Positions 26,616-35,459 of a stretch of 64,000 nucleotides of DNA are shown one piece after another (positions within the stretch are counted from its first letter, which is position 1; each line of letters starts with the position of its first letter). The DNA lies in NCBI GenBank assembly GCA_045637505.1, contig JAZTZO010000022.1:30789-94788 (forward strand), read 5' to 3'. The position numbers and the translations under genes are program-made. Under the pieces are notes generated by a model. It ran no database searches and had not been told where the DNA came from. It saw only the letters and a list, made by a program, of their open reading frames with translations. The stretch comes from RGIG4079 sp045637505. GTDB taxonomy: Bacteria; Bacteroidota; Bacteroidia; Bacteroidales; Muribaculaceae.

Positions 26616-27275
26616 TTATTGTAGAGTGTTTGTGATCTTAAATGTAGTGCCAGTGTAGGTGAAGTCGATGACATCAACGGCATAAAGTTTTATGATAATT
26701 TCCTCGGCTGTGTGGCGCGATATGCGTGCCGTTTTCATAAATTCTTCAATGGTTATCATCTCGTTTTCTTCGAGGTAACCTATAAGCGCGCTCTCGGCTT
26801 CGGAAAAGGAGAGTAATGCCCCTTTTTGCGACTCTTTTTTGCGCCATGCACGCACCATGAGGTCGGGCGCTACGATGTTTTCATCTTTTACGCGATAATA
26901 TGAGCGCCATGTGCCATCGGGTTCTTGTGCCTGCACTGGTCGGTGTGTGGCGCGTGCTATATCGGCGCGTATTACGATAGCGCCACCCTCGGTTTTGAAT
27001 GCAGTAAACTCTATCTTTTGCGAGGGGCGACAATACATTTGTGCAGCTTGTTCGATAACATAAATATCTTCTTCGCTGCGCACACCGGCAATATTGCCAT
27101 TGTCCTTTACCCCCACCAGAAGACGCCCGCCATCGTTGTTGGCAAATGCCGACACGCTACGGGCTATTTTGCGAGCATCAGAGATGGAGAATTTAAAGTC
27201 TTGATGCTCATGTTCTCCCTCTTCGATGAGTCCTTGGATATAAAATTTCCCTTTTATGGCTTTTATATCTTTCAC
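26616..27275 (-). CDS. AlbA_2 (Schlafen-type) domain protein with C-terminal winged helix
   Basis: 219 residues. EHQDFKFSISDARKIARSVS and FANNDGGRLLVGVKDNG (about 20-58) are the signature of the AlbA_2/Slfn domain, a putative nucleic-acid-binding or nuclease-like fold, often with a helix-turn-helix. The C-terminal part (about 150-219, ITIEEFMKTARISRHTAEE) looks like a winged helix. It is the third gene of an operon with mtnN and luxS, 12 nt after luxS, an unexpected partner for the activated-methyl cycle. Confidence 0.75.
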   Translation of the reverse strand: MKDIKAIKGKFYIQGLIEEGEHEHQDFKFSISDARKIARSVSAFANNDGGRLLVGVKDNGNIAGVRSEEDIYVIEQAAQMYCRPSQKIEFTAFKTEGGAIVIRADIARATHRPVQAQEPDGTWRSYYRVKDENIVAPDLMVRAWRKKESQKGALLSFSEAESALIGYLEENEMITIEEFMKTARISRHTAEEIIIKLYAVDVIDFTYTGTTFKITNTLQ

Positions 27276-27287
27276 TATTATCGGAGT

Positions 27288-27770
27288 TTATTGAGGATAG
27301 TTTAGGTTTTCTTCTTTGAGATTCATCAACACTTCATCGAGATACCTCTTTGCTTCTTTGCGAGCAAGGTCAAGGTCGTTGTAGGTATAATTGCCGCAAT
27401 CGCGAGCTGTTGCTCCTGGAATTTCCCCTTCAAATGATGCGATAAACTCAAAAGTCTCACGAATCAAAGGGACAATGTCGCTCGAAGAGTAGTCGCCATT
27501 GATGAGAAGATAGTTGCCTGTGCGACAACCCATAGGCCCCCAATATATGATGCGATTTTTCCACTCGGCATGGTTGCGAAGATAAGTGGCAGCGAGGTGC
27601 TCTATAGTGTGAAGAGCAGCGCCATCAACGGCTGGTTCACGATTAGGCTCGGTCATGCGAATGTCGAATGTGGTAATAACATCGCCCGATGTTGTAGTGT
27701 CTTTGCGCGACACAAATATGCCACGCTTCATTATGAGGTGATTAATCGTAAAACTTGCAATTTTTTCCAT
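27288..27770 (-). CDS. luxS: S-ribosylhomocysteine lyase
   Basis: 160 residues. LuxS cleaves S-ribosylhomocysteine to homocysteine and DPD, the precursor of autoinducer-2. Metal ligands His54 and His58 in HTIEH with catalytic Glu57, catalytic Cys82 in GCRTG (81-85), and the third metal ligand Cys125 in ARDCGNY are all present. Full length for the family. It follows mtnN by 13 nt, so the two consecutive steps that recycle S-adenosylhomocysteine are encoded together. Confidence 0.97.
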   Translation of the reverse strand: MEKIASFTINHLIMKRGIFVSRKDTTTSGDVITTFDIRMTEPNREPAVDGAALHTIEHLAATYLRNHAEWKNRIIYWGPMGCRTGNYLLINGDYSSSDIVPLIRETFEFIASFEGEIPGATARDCGNYTYNDLDLARKEAKRYLDEVLMNLKEENLNYPQ

Positions 27771-27783
27771 GAGTTGATATTGA

Positions 27784-28464
27784 TTAGAAACAAGATAATA
27801 CTTGTGTTAATTTTTCAAATGTGTGTTGAGGTGCGTCTTCCCAGAAGTTTTCATATTGAGCGATGTTATCCTCTCCTCCAGGAGTGTCGCTTATGACGCG
27901 CATGCAGAAGAACATCACATTTTTGAGGTGACACACTTGCGCTATCGATGCCGATTCCATATCTACAGCCATCACGTCGGGGTGGATTGATTTGATGCGC
28001 TCTACCTCTTCCACTTTTGAAACGAAGATGTCGCCCGAGCAGATGAGGCCGCGTTTTACTTTAGGATCTTCGGCAAGGCAGGGGAGTGCTACCAACTCGG
28101 GCACGCTCTTGAAATATCGTGGGCATCCTGCTGCGTCGCCCCATTCGGTGCCGGGACCACACCACACATCGTGGTATGCGATTCTTTCAGCCACTACCAC
28201 ATCAAGGATTCCTGCACCACCACCTGCACCACCAGCAACGCCTGTGTTGATAATCAAGTCGGGGTGGAAGTTCTCAATCATGGTGAGAGTGCCCACGGCA
28301 GCATTCACTTTGCCAATGCCACATTGCATTGCAGTTATCTCGTGATTGTGAATTTTGCCAGTGTGAAAAGCTATGTCGTTGATGGTTATTATTGAGTGGT
28401 TTTCAATCAATGGTAACAAGAGTTTCAACTCCTTACCCATTGCCACGATAATTCCTATTTTCAT
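27784..28464 (-). CDS. mtnN: 5'-methylthioadenosine/S-adenosylhomocysteine nucleosidase
   Basis: 226 residues. MtnN (Pfs) removes adenine from SAH and MTA. The N-terminus IGIIVAMGKEL carries the catalytic Glu12, the substrate-binding AVDMESASIAQ the ribose-binding Met/Glu, and RVISDTPGG the catalytic Asp. First gene of the mtnN-luxS-AlbA_2 operon. The product feeds LuxS directly. Confidence 0.95.
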   Translation of the reverse strand: MKIGIIVAMGKELKLLLPLIENHSIITINDIAFHTGKIHNHEITAMQCGIGKVNAAVGTLTMIENFHPDLIINTGVAGGAGGGAGILDVVVAERIAYHDVWCGPGTEWGDAAGCPRYFKSVPELVALPCLAEDPKVKRGLICSGDIFVSKVEEVERIKSIHPDVMAVDMESASIAQVCHLKNVMFFCMRVISDTPGGEDNIAQYENFWEDAPQHTFEKLTQVLSCF

Positions 28465-28512
28465 AATCTAAAAAATTAAAAAAATTACAAATTAAATATT
28501 ATGCATTATAAA

Positions 28513-29940
28513 TTATTTCTCCTCTACCTCCTCGGCTGGGACATAGACAAATGCGCCCATGTCGGGTTGAGAACCACGAGGTAGTCCATATCGGTCATAT
28601 TGGGCTTCGGGAAGAGTGTAATCGGGATATGCAGCACCTATGGCTGGCGATTCGTTTTTGAGTCGATAGTCAAAGATGTATTCGTTGCGCACGGTGTAAT
28701 ATAGAGGATCAGCACCCCATAGACAGCAAATGAAATTGTCATCATCGACACCTTCCGACTTTAATAGACAGTATCGCAAAGTGATAGCCGTGCTGGTGAG
28801 GTCGCCGTGCGATAATTCGCTGCCATTGCCATAGATTATTGAGTTGGTGAAATCGGCAACCATATATGGAAGTCCCGAAAGGTCATCACACTCGGCACTA
28901 ATGTGGTCAAACTGTATTGCAGCGCCACCAAGAGCCGAGAATAGGTAGTAATTGGCAAATGTACAATGGTTGAAAATGTGATTACCACCACGCAAGAACA
29001 TCACGCCCGCAGCCGCGTCGGTTATTTCACACCCCACGGCCTTGATGTCGCTATGAATTGCAGCGAGAGAATACTCTTGCGAGTTGCGCAATTGGCAGTT
29101 GATGAGTGTAAGTGCTGGATTTTCTTGCACACCTATAGAGTCAACAAAAACGCCCCACACAGTGTTGCGAATTGAGGTGTGTGATAGGTGGTTATTGCGA
29201 CTTGTCGAGGTGAATTCCAACCCTTGCCATTGACCAGCCATGAGGTCAAACGATAGGTCGTTAACTACATTATCAATGCGGTCGCCTGTCATATTCACAG
29301 GTTTCTCGGTAGTGCCATTGCTCACAAGTGTACCATCTACTCGCATTGTGGCATTGTTGTGGAAATAGAGTGTTACACCAGGGTCGAGAGTGAGAGTAGC
29401 CCCCTCTTTCACAACGAGTGAGTCAAAAATTTGATAAGGCTTGTTGGCTGTGAATCGAGTGTCGCTATCAATTACAAGTCCTTTGCGACGCTCAACATCT
29501 TGCCCTTGTGCGCTTATCACAACCGTTGAGGTAATCCCTTGCACCACAAAGTCGAGATGACGGTCAATTACCACAGGGGCATCGGTGCCGTTGGCCTTGA
29601 GCGTTGCTTCAACAAACACATATATTGAGTCATTGGCTCGTATTTCTACATTTTGGAATTCATTCCCAGCAACGCCATCAACATTGAAACGAAACATTCC
29701 TTCGGCGTCATCGCGCATCTTTATGGAACTGATTATTATCCCCTTGTCGTGGCGGTTATATACAGTAAAAGAGTGGGTAGGGGTACCTGCTTCGGTAAAG
29801 ATTGGTCCCATATCGAGGGTGTCGGTCGAGAAGGTCGGTTGGTCGTTTGCATTGGTTGAGAAATCATCCTCGATACACGATGACAATCCCACAATGATGA
29901 GCAACCCACATATCGCTATAAGAGATTTTATTTTATTCAT
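28513..29940 (-). CDS. Surface or periplasmic lipoprotein with a right-handed beta-helix
   Basis: 475 residues. Lipoprotein signal (IAICGLLIIVGLSSCIED, Cys about 22), then a beta-sandwich-like region (about 40-150) ending before VERRKGLVIDSDTRF. Residues ~160-420 look like parallel beta-helix coils (LTLDPGVTLYFHNNATMRVD, HLSHTSIRNTVWGVFVD). The C-terminus contains RGSQPDMGAF, a motif common at the ends of Bacteroidetes beta-helix proteins. Possibly polysaccharide-binding; no catalytic residues are identified. Confidence 0.75.
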   Translation of the reverse strand: MNKIKSLIAICGLLIIVGLSSCIEDDFSTNANDQPTFSTDTLDMGPIFTEAGTPTHSFTVYNRHDKGIIISSIKMRDDAEGMFRFNVDGVAGNEFQNVEIRANDSIYVFVEATLKANGTDAPVVIDRHLDFVVQGITSTVVISAQGQDVERRKGLVIDSDTRFTANKPYQIFDSLVVKEGATLTLDPGVTLYFHNNATMRVDGTLVSNGTTEKPVNMTGDRIDNVVNDLSFDLMAGQWQGLEFTSTSRNNHLSHTSIRNTVWGVFVDSIGVQENPALTLINCQLRNSQEYSLAAIHSDIKAVGCEITDAAAGVMFLRGGNHIFNHCTFANYYLFSALGGAAIQFDHISAECDDLSGLPYMVADFTNSIIYGNGSELSHGDLTSTAITLRYCLLKSEGVDDDNFICCLWGADPLYYTVRNEYIFDYRLKNESPAIGAAYPDYTLPEAQYDRYGLPRGSQPDMGAFVYVPAEEVEEK

Positions 29941-30061
29941 TGTAAATTACGCTTTTTATCCATTATATAAACGATTTTCGGCGTGTTATATTGTAGAAAA
30001 AGGGTTGTAAATGTCAGATGCAAACATGCGATTTTACCGGATGCCAATTAAATATGATTTT

Positions 30062-31237
30062 CTAATAGTTAAAGCCAAATTGCCATAATGGAATGACAAT
30101 ACCATGGCCAAATTCAATATCATCACGAACAATAATTCCATTAGCTACATCTTCTATTTGTTTTTTCCCTTTCTTTTTTCCGCCAATCTCAAATGTATAT
30201 TTTTCAATAGAAAAATCAGAAATTTTTGATGATGTGATGAAGTTTTTTGTTCTCATTTGATTATAAAAAAATGTTTCTCGAATATTCCCTATATCAGGAT
30301 TCCCACATGCGAGAACATTCATAAGGCTTGGATTGTCAATGTAAACTTTTTCTATTTTCCCTAGGCCTCGCAGACCACTAGTTCCATCACGTAATAGACC
30401 TATCATGCCTGCTTTTTCAAGATATACCAAATAGTCAGTAATGTTATTTTTACTTACAGAAATTTCAGTAGCAAGGTTTTCGGCATTGGGTTTATATGGA
30501 GCCAAATGTGAGATAACCGATAGTAATTGTTTTAATTTTCTAGCTGTAGAAGCTTTCATGTCAGCATATTGAGGAATGTCTGATTCCGTAGTTTGTGATA
30601 CTACTTGTTCCATTTTTAATTCAAATCCACCTTCTATGGAAAATGGATAATATCCTCTTTTTAGGTATTCTCGGAATATAGGTAATGGATGTTTTAATTC
30701 AGGAATCTCTACTTTGTGCGATAAAATTTCTTCAAGAGAATATATTTTGCTTTTTATTTCGTGGAACATTTCCAAATATTCGCGAAATGATAACCCTTGC
30801 ATATTATAGATGACGGCTCGTCTGCTTAAATCGGCTTCTCCTTGTCGAATGTCTAACACTGAAGATCCAGTAAAGACAACGTGTAAATCGGGGTGCACAT
30901 CGTAGATTTGTTTCAACTCTCGCGACCATCCTTTATATTTGTGAACTTCGTCAATGTATAAATGTGTGCCACCCTCTTTTATAAATTCATCGGCAAGTGA
31001 AACAAGAGAGTTTGAAGAAAAATACATATTGTCGGCTGATACATATAGGGGCAATCCTATGTGTGTAGTGCGCAATATATGTTGTTGTATCATCGTTGAT
31101 TTTCCAATTCCACGTGGCCCAACAATTCCTATAAGACGGCTATCCCAGTCTATTTCTTGATACTTATATCGTACAAATTTAGTCGGAGTATTGCTTAAAA
31201 TCTCCTTCATGTAACTAAATAAAGTTGTGTCTATCAT
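30062..31237 (-). CDS. AAA ATPase with DUF4143 domain
   Basis: 391 residues. Walker A GPRGIGKSTM (about 39-48) and Walker B HLYIDEVHK (about 97-105) define the AAA_14 ATPase, with FTGSSVLDI sensor-like residues; residues ~200-391 form the DUF4143 part, including a winged helix (NAENLATEISVSKNNITDYLVYLE). Proteins of this kind are numerous in gut Bacteroidales and have no settled function. Directly upstream are a -7 box and short repeats (see 31255-31317). It lies just outside the tRNA-Gly island. Confidence 0.85.
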   Translation of the reverse strand: MIDTTLFSYMKEILSNTPTKFVRYKYQEIDWDSRLIGIVGPRGIGKSTMIQQHILRTTHIGLPLYVSADNMYFSSNSLVSLADEFIKEGGTHLYIDEVHKYKGWSRELKQIYDVHPDLHVVFTGSSVLDIRQGEADLSRRAVIYNMQGLSFREYLEMFHEIKSKIYSLEEILSHKVEIPELKHPLPIFREYLKRGYYPFSIEGGFELKMEQVVSQTTESDIPQYADMKASTARKLKQLLSVISHLAPYKPNAENLATEISVSKNNITDYLVYLEKAGMIGLLRDGTSGLRGLGKIEKVYIDNPSLMNVLACGNPDIGNIRETFFYNQMRTKNFITSSKISDFSIEKYTFEIGGKKKGKKQIEDVANGIIVRDDIEFGHGIVIPLWQFGFNY

Positions 31238-31254
31238 AATGGTAATTTTTTTTG

Positions 31255-31262
31255 CAAATATA
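31255..31262 (-). promoter_or_regulatory. -7 box of the DUF4143 ATPase gene
   Basis: The reverse strand reads TATATTTG, 18 nt before the ATG; transcription would begin about 10 nt before the gene. No TTTG is seen at -33. Confidence 0.55.
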
Positions 31263-31268
31263 ATAAAA

Positions 31269-31317
31269 ATCCCTCAATGAGGGATGATTTTTTAAAAAAA
31301 AGCACTCAATGAAGGAT
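31269..31317. repeat. Palindrome and direct partial copy upstream of the DUF4143 ATPase gene
   Basis: ATCCCTC-AAT-GAGGGAT (31269-31285) is a perfect 7-bp inverted repeat. CACTCAATGAAGGAT (31303-31317) repeats its TCAATGA-GGAT core after about three helical turns. The position over the -33 region suggests an operator. Confidence 0.65.
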
Positions 31318-31390
31318 TTTTGCCCATATTGATAACGCCAAACGGATAAAAGAAGTAAGTTGTTCAAAATTATATCGGCCACTAATGGAT

Positions 31391-31465
31391 AAAACACAAA
31401 AACCTCGACTATTGTCGAGGTTTATTTCTTTTGAGCGGAAGACGGGGCTCAAACCCGCGACCCTC
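31391..31465. repeat. Left direct repeat of the tRNA-Gly island: displaced terminator and tRNA 3' end
   Basis: This 75-bp stretch repeats 36096-36169. It contains a hairpin (AACCTCGAC/GTCGAGGTT) and then 32 bp identical to the 3' end of the tRNA-Gly gene (31434-31465), after which identity stops abruptly. It is a tRNA fragment, not a gene, and marks the far end (att-like) of the island. Confidence 0.85.
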
Positions 31466-31488
31466 TGTAATATTTAAAAATACTATTC

Positions 31489-33840
31489 TTAATTATATTT
31501 GAAAGGATAATCAAATGATTTCCAATTGGTACTTGTTGTTATTAATTTGTAGAAAGATGGGTTCAAATATGGTTTAAGTTTGTCATAGCTTACTTCTATG
31601 TGAACACATCCAGCTGCACCTGGGCCAATTTCGTAATTGTCGAAGATAAAAGAGATGCCATTTTTTCCTATACGAATATTGTTGGGAACTCGTTCAGCTT
31701 TGTCATAACCATATTCACTTCTTTTGTTTAATGCTGTAATTTGTTGATTTATAAGCTTCAAAATGTTGGCTCTGGTTGCGCTTGAATTGAAAATCTGATT
31801 ATTTTTAATGATATAATCATTATTAGATGCGTTGCGAACAAGAGTTATATATTCATATGATGTAGTTCCTTGATTTCCACCATATCCACCATTGTGTATA
31901 TATAAGGCAAATCCAATAAGGTTAGAAGAACTAATATATGGATATAGAGAATATTCGGTCCAGCCTGAATTAATGTGGCTAACGTTGGAATATTCGGTAT
32001 TGGTTAATTTGTATCTAATGCCCTCGTGTGACATAGAAAAATTGTTTTTTACATAATTGATTGCTTTATTAAAATCATTGTGATTTTGTGTTTCTAACAA
32101 GCTATATGTAAGCAATTTGTTTGCTATATCTATATTGATGCCATTCAACGAAGTTGGAACCTTTAAATCAAAACTGATGGTGTGTGTGCCATAGGCATAC
32201 TTGTCTTCCCAATCGTCGTAAATTTTTCTTTCAGAAGCCCATGTATAAGATTTATTTATATTTTCAAATTTATCTTCTGACCCTGTTGAAAAATTGGTTT
32301 TAGTAAAGGCTTTAGATGCAGTAAATCCATCTTCAACAATTATTTCCACACGACGATTTTGGGCACGACCCCATTCGGTATCGTTTGATGCTACGTAATC
32401 GCTTAATGGAATGCCTATTGTGGAGATGCGAGTGTTGGAGATTCCATTTGAAACTAAACGACTGCCAACAGCTTCGGCTCGTTGTGTTGATAGTTGTTGG
32501 TTTGTTTCCAATGAGCCAATGTTATCGGTGTAGCCCTTGATAATCACTCCTGTTGATGGGAGTTTCTTTAGAACAGTTGCTACCTTGTCAATATAGCTTC
32601 GTGCAGCACTATTTAGGTCGGCTTTTGCAAATTCAAACAAAATTTTGTCATCAAAAACCATTTTGAACGCACGACGTCCGTTGTTTGATGAAACTTGCTC
32701 TATTTTAACGTTTTTACCAAATGCTTCTTCGAGCAAATTTTGTTCAAGCACTATTTCGTAGTAAGTAACATTTTGTTTTTTATAACTTGGACGATTTACA
32801 ACCTTGTTGTTTGTATCAATACCTACGCTTAAAGCAATCCAATTGCCATTACTATCTTTGTGATAAAAAACACCATTGTATAATATTAAGTTGCAATATT
32901 TTGGCACGATGATTTCACGTCCGTTAATGTCACATGCTCCATAATAACCGTTTTTGCACACACGATAATAGATTCGTCCGTCGGAGCTGGTTTTTGTGAT
33001 GGAAGAATATCCTCGACTTACGGGGATTATTGACTTGCCCGAAGTATTGTAGATTCCTGCCCATGAGCCATCCCACACCACGAAATATCCGTCATAATAG
33101 GGGATATATTCAACTTTAGTGTAATTAGCCGGAACGATAGTTGTACCAGTTGTAGATGTTGCACCTTTCTTTTTTGTAGAGTTGTTAGACATAGAAAGCC
33201 ATTTGTAATTATCTCGTTCTACAGTCTCATTTTTTGCAACAGTTGTAGCTTTAGGCTCTTCTCGTTTTTGATAAAATATGCGACCATCTTTATCCATTTC
33301 CCAATCCCAAAAGAATCCAGTAGTATAATCATAATAGTACCCATCTACACATTGTTCATTGCCATATTTGTCGCAGAGGTAATCCGAAAACTCACGGCGA
33401 CATTTGAAATACAAATGAGTCTTACCGTAGATAATTTTATTCATTGCCTCAATTTGGGTGAATTTTTTATCAAAATTTATGATACAATTGCCATTAAGGT
33501 CATATGCGGCATAATATTTCCCGGCTTCATCTGCGACAATAAATGCTCCATTTTGGTATATGAGGTTGGTGTATATTATAGGAATCAACTTTTGGCGAGA
33601 TTTATTTACCACGCCACGTTTTTTTGTTTTTATATTTTGAGCGATATACCATTCATTCCCCTCTTCCAGTGTCCAATAATAGTAGTAGGGGTCAGAGCGA
33701 GTCCAATTGTCATTATATACATAGTAAAAATCCTCACCTTGAGAGCCCATATAAGAGCTTTTGAAGCTACTACAGCCACAGAGCATCAGTCCAATAATAA
33801 GGCAAATGCAGAGATAAAATATGTTGTTTGTTGTTTTCAT
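31489..33840 (-). CDS. Lipoprotein with WG-like repeats and an OmpA peptidoglycan-binding domain
   Basis: 783 residues. Lipoprotein signal (LCICLIIGLMLCGCSS, Cys about 22-24). Residues ~45-370 contain degenerate WG-like repeats (for example YYAAYDLNGNCIINF, YYGACDINGREIIVPKY). Residues ~395-510 are an OmpA_C domain: ILFEFAKADL, GYTDNIGSLETNQQLSTQRA, AQNRRVEI, which binds peptidoglycan. The last ~270 residues are unrecognised. It tethers the outer membrane to the wall; the WG part may contact partners. Last gene before the left end of the island, 28 nt downstream of the barrel gene. Confidence 0.8.
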   Translation of the reverse strand: MKTTNNIFYLCICLIIGLMLCGCSSFKSSYMGSQGEDFYYVYNDNWTRSDPYYYYWTLEEGNEWYIAQNIKTKKRGVVNKSRQKLIPIIYTNLIYQNGAFIVADEAGKYYAAYDLNGNCIINFDKKFTQIEAMNKIIYGKTHLYFKCRREFSDYLCDKYGNEQCVDGYYYDYTTGFFWDWEMDKDGRIFYQKREEPKATTVAKNETVERDNYKWLSMSNNSTKKKGATSTTGTTIVPANYTKVEYIPYYDGYFVVWDGSWAGIYNTSGKSIIPVSRGYSSITKTSSDGRIYYRVCKNGYYGACDINGREIIVPKYCNLILYNGVFYHKDSNGNWIALSVGIDTNNKVVNRPSYKKQNVTYYEIVLEQNLLEEAFGKNVKIEQVSSNNGRRAFKMVFDDKILFEFAKADLNSAARSYIDKVATVLKKLPSTGVIIKGYTDNIGSLETNQQLSTQRAEAVGSRLVSNGISNTRISTIGIPLSDYVASNDTEWGRAQNRRVEIIVEDGFTASKAFTKTNFSTGSEDKFENINKSYTWASERKIYDDWEDKYAYGTHTISFDLKVPTSLNGINIDIANKLLTYSLLETQNHNDFNKAINYVKNNFSMSHEGIRYKLTNTEYSNVSHINSGWTEYSLYPYISSSNLIGFALYIHNGGYGGNQGTTSYEYITLVRNASNNDYIIKNNQIFNSSATRANILKLINQQITALNKRSEYGYDKAERVPNNIRIGKNGISFIFDNYEIGPGAAGCVHIEVSYDKLKPYLNPSFYKLITTSTNWKSFDYPFKYN

Positions 33841-33867
33841 GAAATTTCTATTTATTAGTGGTATAGA

Positions 33868-35070
33868 TTAATCTGTTGTTTTGAAATAAAAAGTCATAGG
33901 CATACCTATACGAAAGTTGTCGTCATATGCAGTAGAAGGGTTTTGAGTGTGAATGCGATGTTTATAATATAAACCTATGTCAAACATGAGTATTTCATAG
34001 CCGATTTGACCAATTATATATGCTCCACCTAAATTTAACTCTTTGCCGAAATGATAAGAGTGCTCTGCTCCTATTCCAATATACCATCCATTTGAAATAT
34101 CAGTATCGCTTGATGCAAAGTTGTATCTAATCTGGCATTCTCCAACGACATGATGCCCTTTGAGGTATGATTCTATTGACGGGTATTCAGTATGCCACCT
34201 ATATTTTGCCCCAATTCTAAAGTTAAAACGAGAAACTTCATCATAACCAGTTTCAAAACGGCCAAATCTAAATGTGAAACCTGTCTCAAAACCATATGTA
34301 TTTGCAGCAAAATCATGCCAATTAATATTCAGCCCAAAAGCAAACGAATCTTCCCAAAAATCATCCCATGCGTAAGCTCTTGAGCGACTCCTTTCATTTG
34401 CACTAATGTGATTTTCTACATATGATTTTGTGGTATCATCTAAAGCCCATTTTAATGTGCCTTCTCGATCGGTAGAATAGTCTGCTCTGCTTATAGCAAA
34501 AGCATTTGATTTGTATTTTACGTATTGATAGGTGCTAAAGTCTTTAGCATATGCCGAGGCGTCACTATATGAATATTTGTCAAAGTTGTCGGCCATTTCA
34601 CGGGCGATGATGTTGCTCGCTTCGGTGGCAAATATTCCATTGGGATGTTTTTGTAGGTATGATTGTGCTTCTATAAGAGAACCATTGCAGATATCTTTAT
34701 ATTCCAATGCATGTTTTGACTGCTGATATATTCCCATCATATCTTGCGATAGTTCGTTATATACCATGGCTTTCTTGAATTGAACGCAAGCCTCTTCATA
34801 TAGTTTTGTCTCATATAGACGCACTGCATCATACATTGCAACAACACTTGCTGCTTGTTCGGCATATTGCGAATTTGGGTATTTTGCGAGAAAATCTCTA
34901 TATGAATTCTCGTCTTTCCCATCTTTGATTTTTATCCAAGCATCGTCTTCTTCTGAAGTGGACGCAATGAAGGTCTCTTCATTTTGAATGGAGTCGTTTA
35001 GAACGTTGGCAAACGACATCACCGAGCTTAGACCAAAAATCATCATAGAAATAATAATCCTTTTTTTCAT
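33868..35070 (-). CDS. Outer-membrane beta-barrel protein with N-terminal TPR-like region
   Basis: 400 residues from the ATG at 35068-35070, which opens a clean signal peptide (MKKRIIISMMIFGLSSVMSF); an in-frame start 43 codons upstream is rejected. Residues ~40-190 look like TPR helices (YRDFLAKYPNSQYAEQAASV, YLQKHPNGIFATEASN). Residues ~230-400 alternate aromatic strands (FGLNINWHDFAANTYGF, FRFGRFETGYDEV), ending in FYFKTTD, as in outer-membrane barrels. Adjacent to the OmpA lipoprotein gene (27-nt gap), so the two likely form one envelope complex. I do not recognise the family. Confidence 0.7.
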   Translation of the reverse strand: MKKRIIISMMIFGLSSVMSFANVLNDSIQNEETFIASTSEEDDAWIKIKDGKDENSYRDFLAKYPNSQYAEQAASVVAMYDAVRLYETKLYEEACVQFKKAMVYNELSQDMMGIYQQSKHALEYKDICNGSLIEAQSYLQKHPNGIFATEASNIIAREMADNFDKYSYSDASAYAKDFSTYQYVKYKSNAFAISRADYSTDREGTLKWALDDTTKSYVENHISANERSRSRAYAWDDFWEDSFAFGLNINWHDFAANTYGFETGFTFRFGRFETGYDEVSRFNFRIGAKYRWHTEYPSIESYLKGHHVVGECQIRYNFASSDTDISNGWYIGIGAEHSYHFGKELNLGGAYIIGQIGYEILMFDIGLYYKHRIHTQNPSTAYDDNFRIGMPMTFYFKTTD

Positions 35071-35138
35071 GGTGATAAATTTAGTTATGTTAGAGTTTGA
35101 AATTGTAGTACTTGATTTTAAAGTAGTTGAAAAAATAA

Positions 35139-35158
35139 GCGTGAGTTGGTTATCACGC
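35139..35158. repeat. Small hairpin
   Basis: GCGTGA pairs with TCACGC around an 8-nt loop, directly before the larger nested structure. Confidence 0.5.
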
Positions 35159-35273
35159 TCCGAAAGGCACGACCAAATGCCTGCGCACAAGATAAGCACA
35201 ACCCACGCTATCGCGTAGGCGTTTAGTGCCTATTGTCTTTGTGCTAATGATGAAATTGGTCGTTTCTCGGAGC
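35157..35273. other. Nested stem-loop element of about 117 nt, possible structured RNA
   Basis: Nested pairs, outside to inside: GCTCCGA (35157-35163) with TCGGAGC (35267-35273); ACGACCAA (35169-35176) with TTGGTCGT (35256-35263); AGCACAA (35195-35201) with TTGTGCT (35239-35245); ACGC (35205-35208) with GCGT (35213-35216). A further hairpin AATTGGCA-CTCT-TGCCAATT lies at 35314-35333. It sits in the island's 389-bp spacer between divergent genes. No known RNA family recognised. Confidence 0.55.
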
Positions 35274-35394
35274 AAATGACAATAGCAAAAACGCTATTTA
35301 TTCATAAATATATAATTGGCACTCTTGCCAATTCAATCGTAAAGTTACAAAATAATTCTAAAAAACGATAATAGGTAATAGCATTTTTCAACGA

Positions 35395-35439
35395 AAAATA
35401 ACAATATAGTGTTGTTATGTCAAAAAGAATTGTTATTTT
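35395..35439. promoter_or_regulatory. Inverted repeat upstream of mntA-hepT, candidate operator
   Basis: AAAATAACAAT (35395-35405) and ATTGTTATTTT (35429-35439) are perfect 11-bp inverted arms 23 bp apart, 20-65 bp before the mntA start. A position typical of antitoxin autoregulation. Confidence 0.55.
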
Positions 35440-35459
35440 CGCATTTAGATTAGGATGTT

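Noticed and set aside
31434..31465. A second tRNA-Gly gene
   Set aside because: Only the 3' 32 bases match the intact tRNA; D arm and anticodon arm are absent. It is a displaced end of the tRNA, not a gene.
35157..35273. Integron attC site
   Set aside because: The folded outline is reminiscent, but no RYYYAAC/GTTRRRY core sites are found and no integrase is present.
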